From Streptomyces acidiscabies (GTDB lineage Bacteria > Actinomycetota > Actinomycetes > Streptomycetales > Streptomycetaceae), in NCBI RefSeq assembly GCF_020010905.1, contig NZ_JAGJBY010000002.1, positions 4,216,001-4,280,000 on the forward strand: 64,000 nucleotides of DNA, written 5' to 3'. A program made the position numbers and the translations under genes. How positions within the stretch are numbered: position 1 is the first letter of the stretch; each line of letters begins with the position of its first letter. Under the pieces are notes generated by a model. The model saw nothing but the letters and a program-made list of their open reading frames with translations, did not search any database and was not told where the DNA came from. Shown here in pieces: positions 62,793 to 64,000 of this stretch.

Positions 62793-63647
62793 ATGACGGC
62801 CCCGATCACGGCAGGCTTCGACGGCACCGACGAGAGCCTCGCCGCCCTGTCCTGGGCGGCCCGCGAGGCCGTACGGCAAGGCGCGGCGCTCAGGATCGCG
62901 CACGCCTGGCAGGTCCACCCGGACGCCACCGTCGACCATGCCACGCAGGAGGGCTGGGCGCGCGACGCCGTCACGAAGGCCGCCCAGGAGATCACCGCAC
63001 GCCACCCCGGCCTCCCGGTGACCTGGGAAGCCGTCGAGGGCCCCGTCGTCGAGACGCTGACCGCCGCCGAAGACCTCCTGGTGCTCGGCTCGCGCGGACA
63101 CGGCGCCGTCGTCGGCTTCCTCCTCGGCTCGGTCGGCCAGCAGGTCATCGCCGACGCCGGCCACCCCGTCGTCCTGGTCCGCGCCGACGACGACCCCGCG
63201 CACGAGGCCGCCGGGCGCGACATCGTCGTAGGACAGGAGGGCGAGCCCGAGGACAGCGCCGGCGCGCTGGAGTTCGCGTTCCGGACGGCCGCCGCACGCG
63301 GCGCGCGCGTACGGGTCGTCCGCGCCTGGACGCTGCCCCCGGTGTTCGCCTACAGCCCCGGCTCGATCATGCTCCTCGACGAGGCCGGCGGACCCGAACC
63401 GTTCGAACAGAAGGCCCTCGCCGACGCCGTACGCCCCTGGCGCGAGCGGTTCCCGAAAGTGCCCGTCGTCGAGCACATCGAGATGGGCAGCGCCGGACAG
63501 GTGCTTCTCTCGGCGGCCGGTGAGGCTCAGTTGGTGGTCGTCGGGCGCAGGGCGCGGCGTACGGCCGTCGGCGCGCGCATCGGGTCCGTCGCGCACGGCG
63601 TGCTGCACCACGCGCCCTGCCCGGTGGCGGTGGTACCGCACGCCTGA
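62793..63647 (+). CDS. Universal stress protein, tandem domains
   Basis: A 284-residue protein with two UspA domains (about 1-138 and 152-284). The ATP-binding motif of domain 1 is GSRGHGAVVGFLLGSVGQQV near residue 100. Domain 2 has the altered form GRRARRTAVGARIGSVAHGVL near residue 250. Each starts with a beta strand motif such as ITAGFDGTDESLAAL. Tandem Usp proteins are common in Actinobacteria and act in dormancy, hypoxia and stress. GAAGG lies 6-9 bases before the ATG. It is divergent from the redox operon and convergent with the DUF4032 gene. Confidence 0.9.
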   Translation: MTAPITAGFDGTDESLAALSWAAREAVRQGAALRIAHAWQVHPDATVDHATQEGWARDAVTKAAQEITARHPGLPVTWEAVEGPVVETLTAAEDLLVLGSRGHGAVVGFLLGSVGQQVIADAGHPVVLVRADDDPAHEAAGRDIVVGQEGEPEDSAGALEFAFRTAAARGARVRVVRAWTLPPVFAYSPGSIMLLDEAGGPEPFEQKALADAVRPWRERFPKVPVVEHIEMGSAGQVLLSAAGEAQLVVVGRRARRTAVGARIGSVAHGVLHHAPCPVAVVPHA

Positions 63648-63659
63648 GGCTCACCCGGG

Positions 63660-64000
63660 TCATTCCGGGATCGTCGGCTCCAGGGTCTCGCGGGCCTTGG
63701 GGAGGATGTTCTCGATGTAGTCCTTGACGGCTTCGTCGAGACCGATGTCGTGCTGTGCGCGCTCGGACAGGTACCAGCGGTGCTCCAGCAGCTCGTGGTA
63801 GATCTCCGCCGGGTCCATCTGACCGCGCACCTCGAACGGCACCTCGCGCACGGTCGGCCGGAACACGTCCCGCACCCAGCGGTGCGCCAGCACCTCCGGG
63901 CGGGCTGCCAGGGGGTCGCCGGGCGCGTAGTCGTCCTGGGTCGCCATCCACGACTCCAGGTCGCTCAGCAGCCGCCTGGCCTGATTCTCCTCCGTGTCAA
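63660..64000 (-). CDS. DUF4032-family protein, 5' end beyond the window
   Basis: The visible part encodes the C-terminal region of a DUF4032 (lipopolysaccharide-kinase-like) protein: RRLLSDLESWMATQDD, then WVRDVFRPTVREVPFEVRG, ELLEHRWYLSERAQHDIGLDEAVKDYIENILP (in parts), and the stop at 63660. The frame continues open to the last base of the window, so the ATG at 63947 is internal and not the start. DUF4032 proteins resemble protein-kinase-like folds, but the catalytic part lies outside the window. The function is unknown. Confidence 0.8.
   Translation of the reverse strand, partial: DTEENQARRLLSDLESWMATQDDYAPGDPLAARPEVLAHRWVRDVFRPTVREVPFEVRGQMDPAEIYHELLEHRWYLSERAQHDIGLDEAVKDYIENILPKARETLEPTIPE

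Noticed and set aside
63660-63947. A complete small gene beginning at the ATG at 63947
   Set aside because: The frame and family similarity continue upstream to the window edge, so this is the C-terminal part of a larger DUF4032 gene.

Overview
The window is chromosomal DNA of a high-GC actinomycete, almost certainly a Streptomyces. The signs are GC-rich third codon positions, frequent GTG and TTG starts, rare in-frame TTA (bldA) codons, a long sortase-type chaplin, an NsdA/NsdB-type regulator, a PopR/ClpP pair, a 2-methylisoborneol operon with an encapsulin, and the streptophobe and DUF6777 families. From memory, the combination nsdB-like, long chaplin, sigL-like and clpP3/clpP4-like recalls the right-arm SCO72xx region of S. 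coelicolor; no alignment was run.

Layout. 0.3-8.2 kb: developmental and cell-surface genes (nsdB-like regulator, PAS/PP2C-like protein with degenerate metal site, Gfo/Idh/MocA dehydrogenase, secreted TAP-like hydrolase, two-domain chaplin, GNAT). 8.2-9.6 kb: no gene. It holds a badly eroded CRISPR-like array with about 60-bp periodicity and type I-E-like repeats, no cas genes in the window, then five CGACGCC heptamers. 9.6-13 kb: small stress-type membrane proteins, a secreted protein and a LysR regulator carrying an in-frame palindromic repeat. 13.2-18.7 kb: a sulfur-scavenging operon led by a leaderless 27-codon peptide (leader, sfnG, msuC/dszC-like, msuE, sfnB, ssuD) able in principle to take dimethyl sulfone to sulfite. 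18.7-29.1 kb: an AmiC-like binding protein divergent from MarR, metabolic genes, adenosine deaminase, LysR divergent from an aldo/keto reductase, and a 48-bp minisatellite.

29.3-36.1 kb is a signalling and envelope locus: a TTA-containing hypothetical, a double-FHA ABC exporter, an SH3-like protein, a soluble Ser/Thr kinase, a streptophobe membrane protein and a DUF6777 protein. The FHA domains and the neighbouring kinase suggest phospho-threonine control of the exporter. 36.2-40.2 kb: an anti-sigma-type ATPase facing a SigB/SigL-family sigma factor, a methyltransferase, popR, and the clpP3/clpP4-type operon with two PopR-type palindromes upstream; the second ClpP lacks its catalytic histidine.

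40.2-48.6 kb: epoxide hydrolase, VOC proteins, the 2-methylisoborneol operon (family 2B encapsulin shell, terpene cyclase cargo, GPP methyltransferase), RNase HI and a flavin monooxygenase. 48.6-54.5 kb: an MFS exporter/TetR operon with two operator palindromes, a Tat-secreted VAO-type (type II) cholesterol oxidase-like enzyme, an aldo/keto reductase and an uncharacterised protein. 54.6-64 kb: a membrane pseudokinase, a TerD-CAP-CAP fusion, a secreted serine hydrolase, and a tightly coupled operon of a response-regulator/thioredoxin-reductase-like fusion, a cNMP-sensing histidine kinase and a UBP zinc finger. A double-domain universal stress protein and a DUF4032 gene cut by the window edge complete the region.
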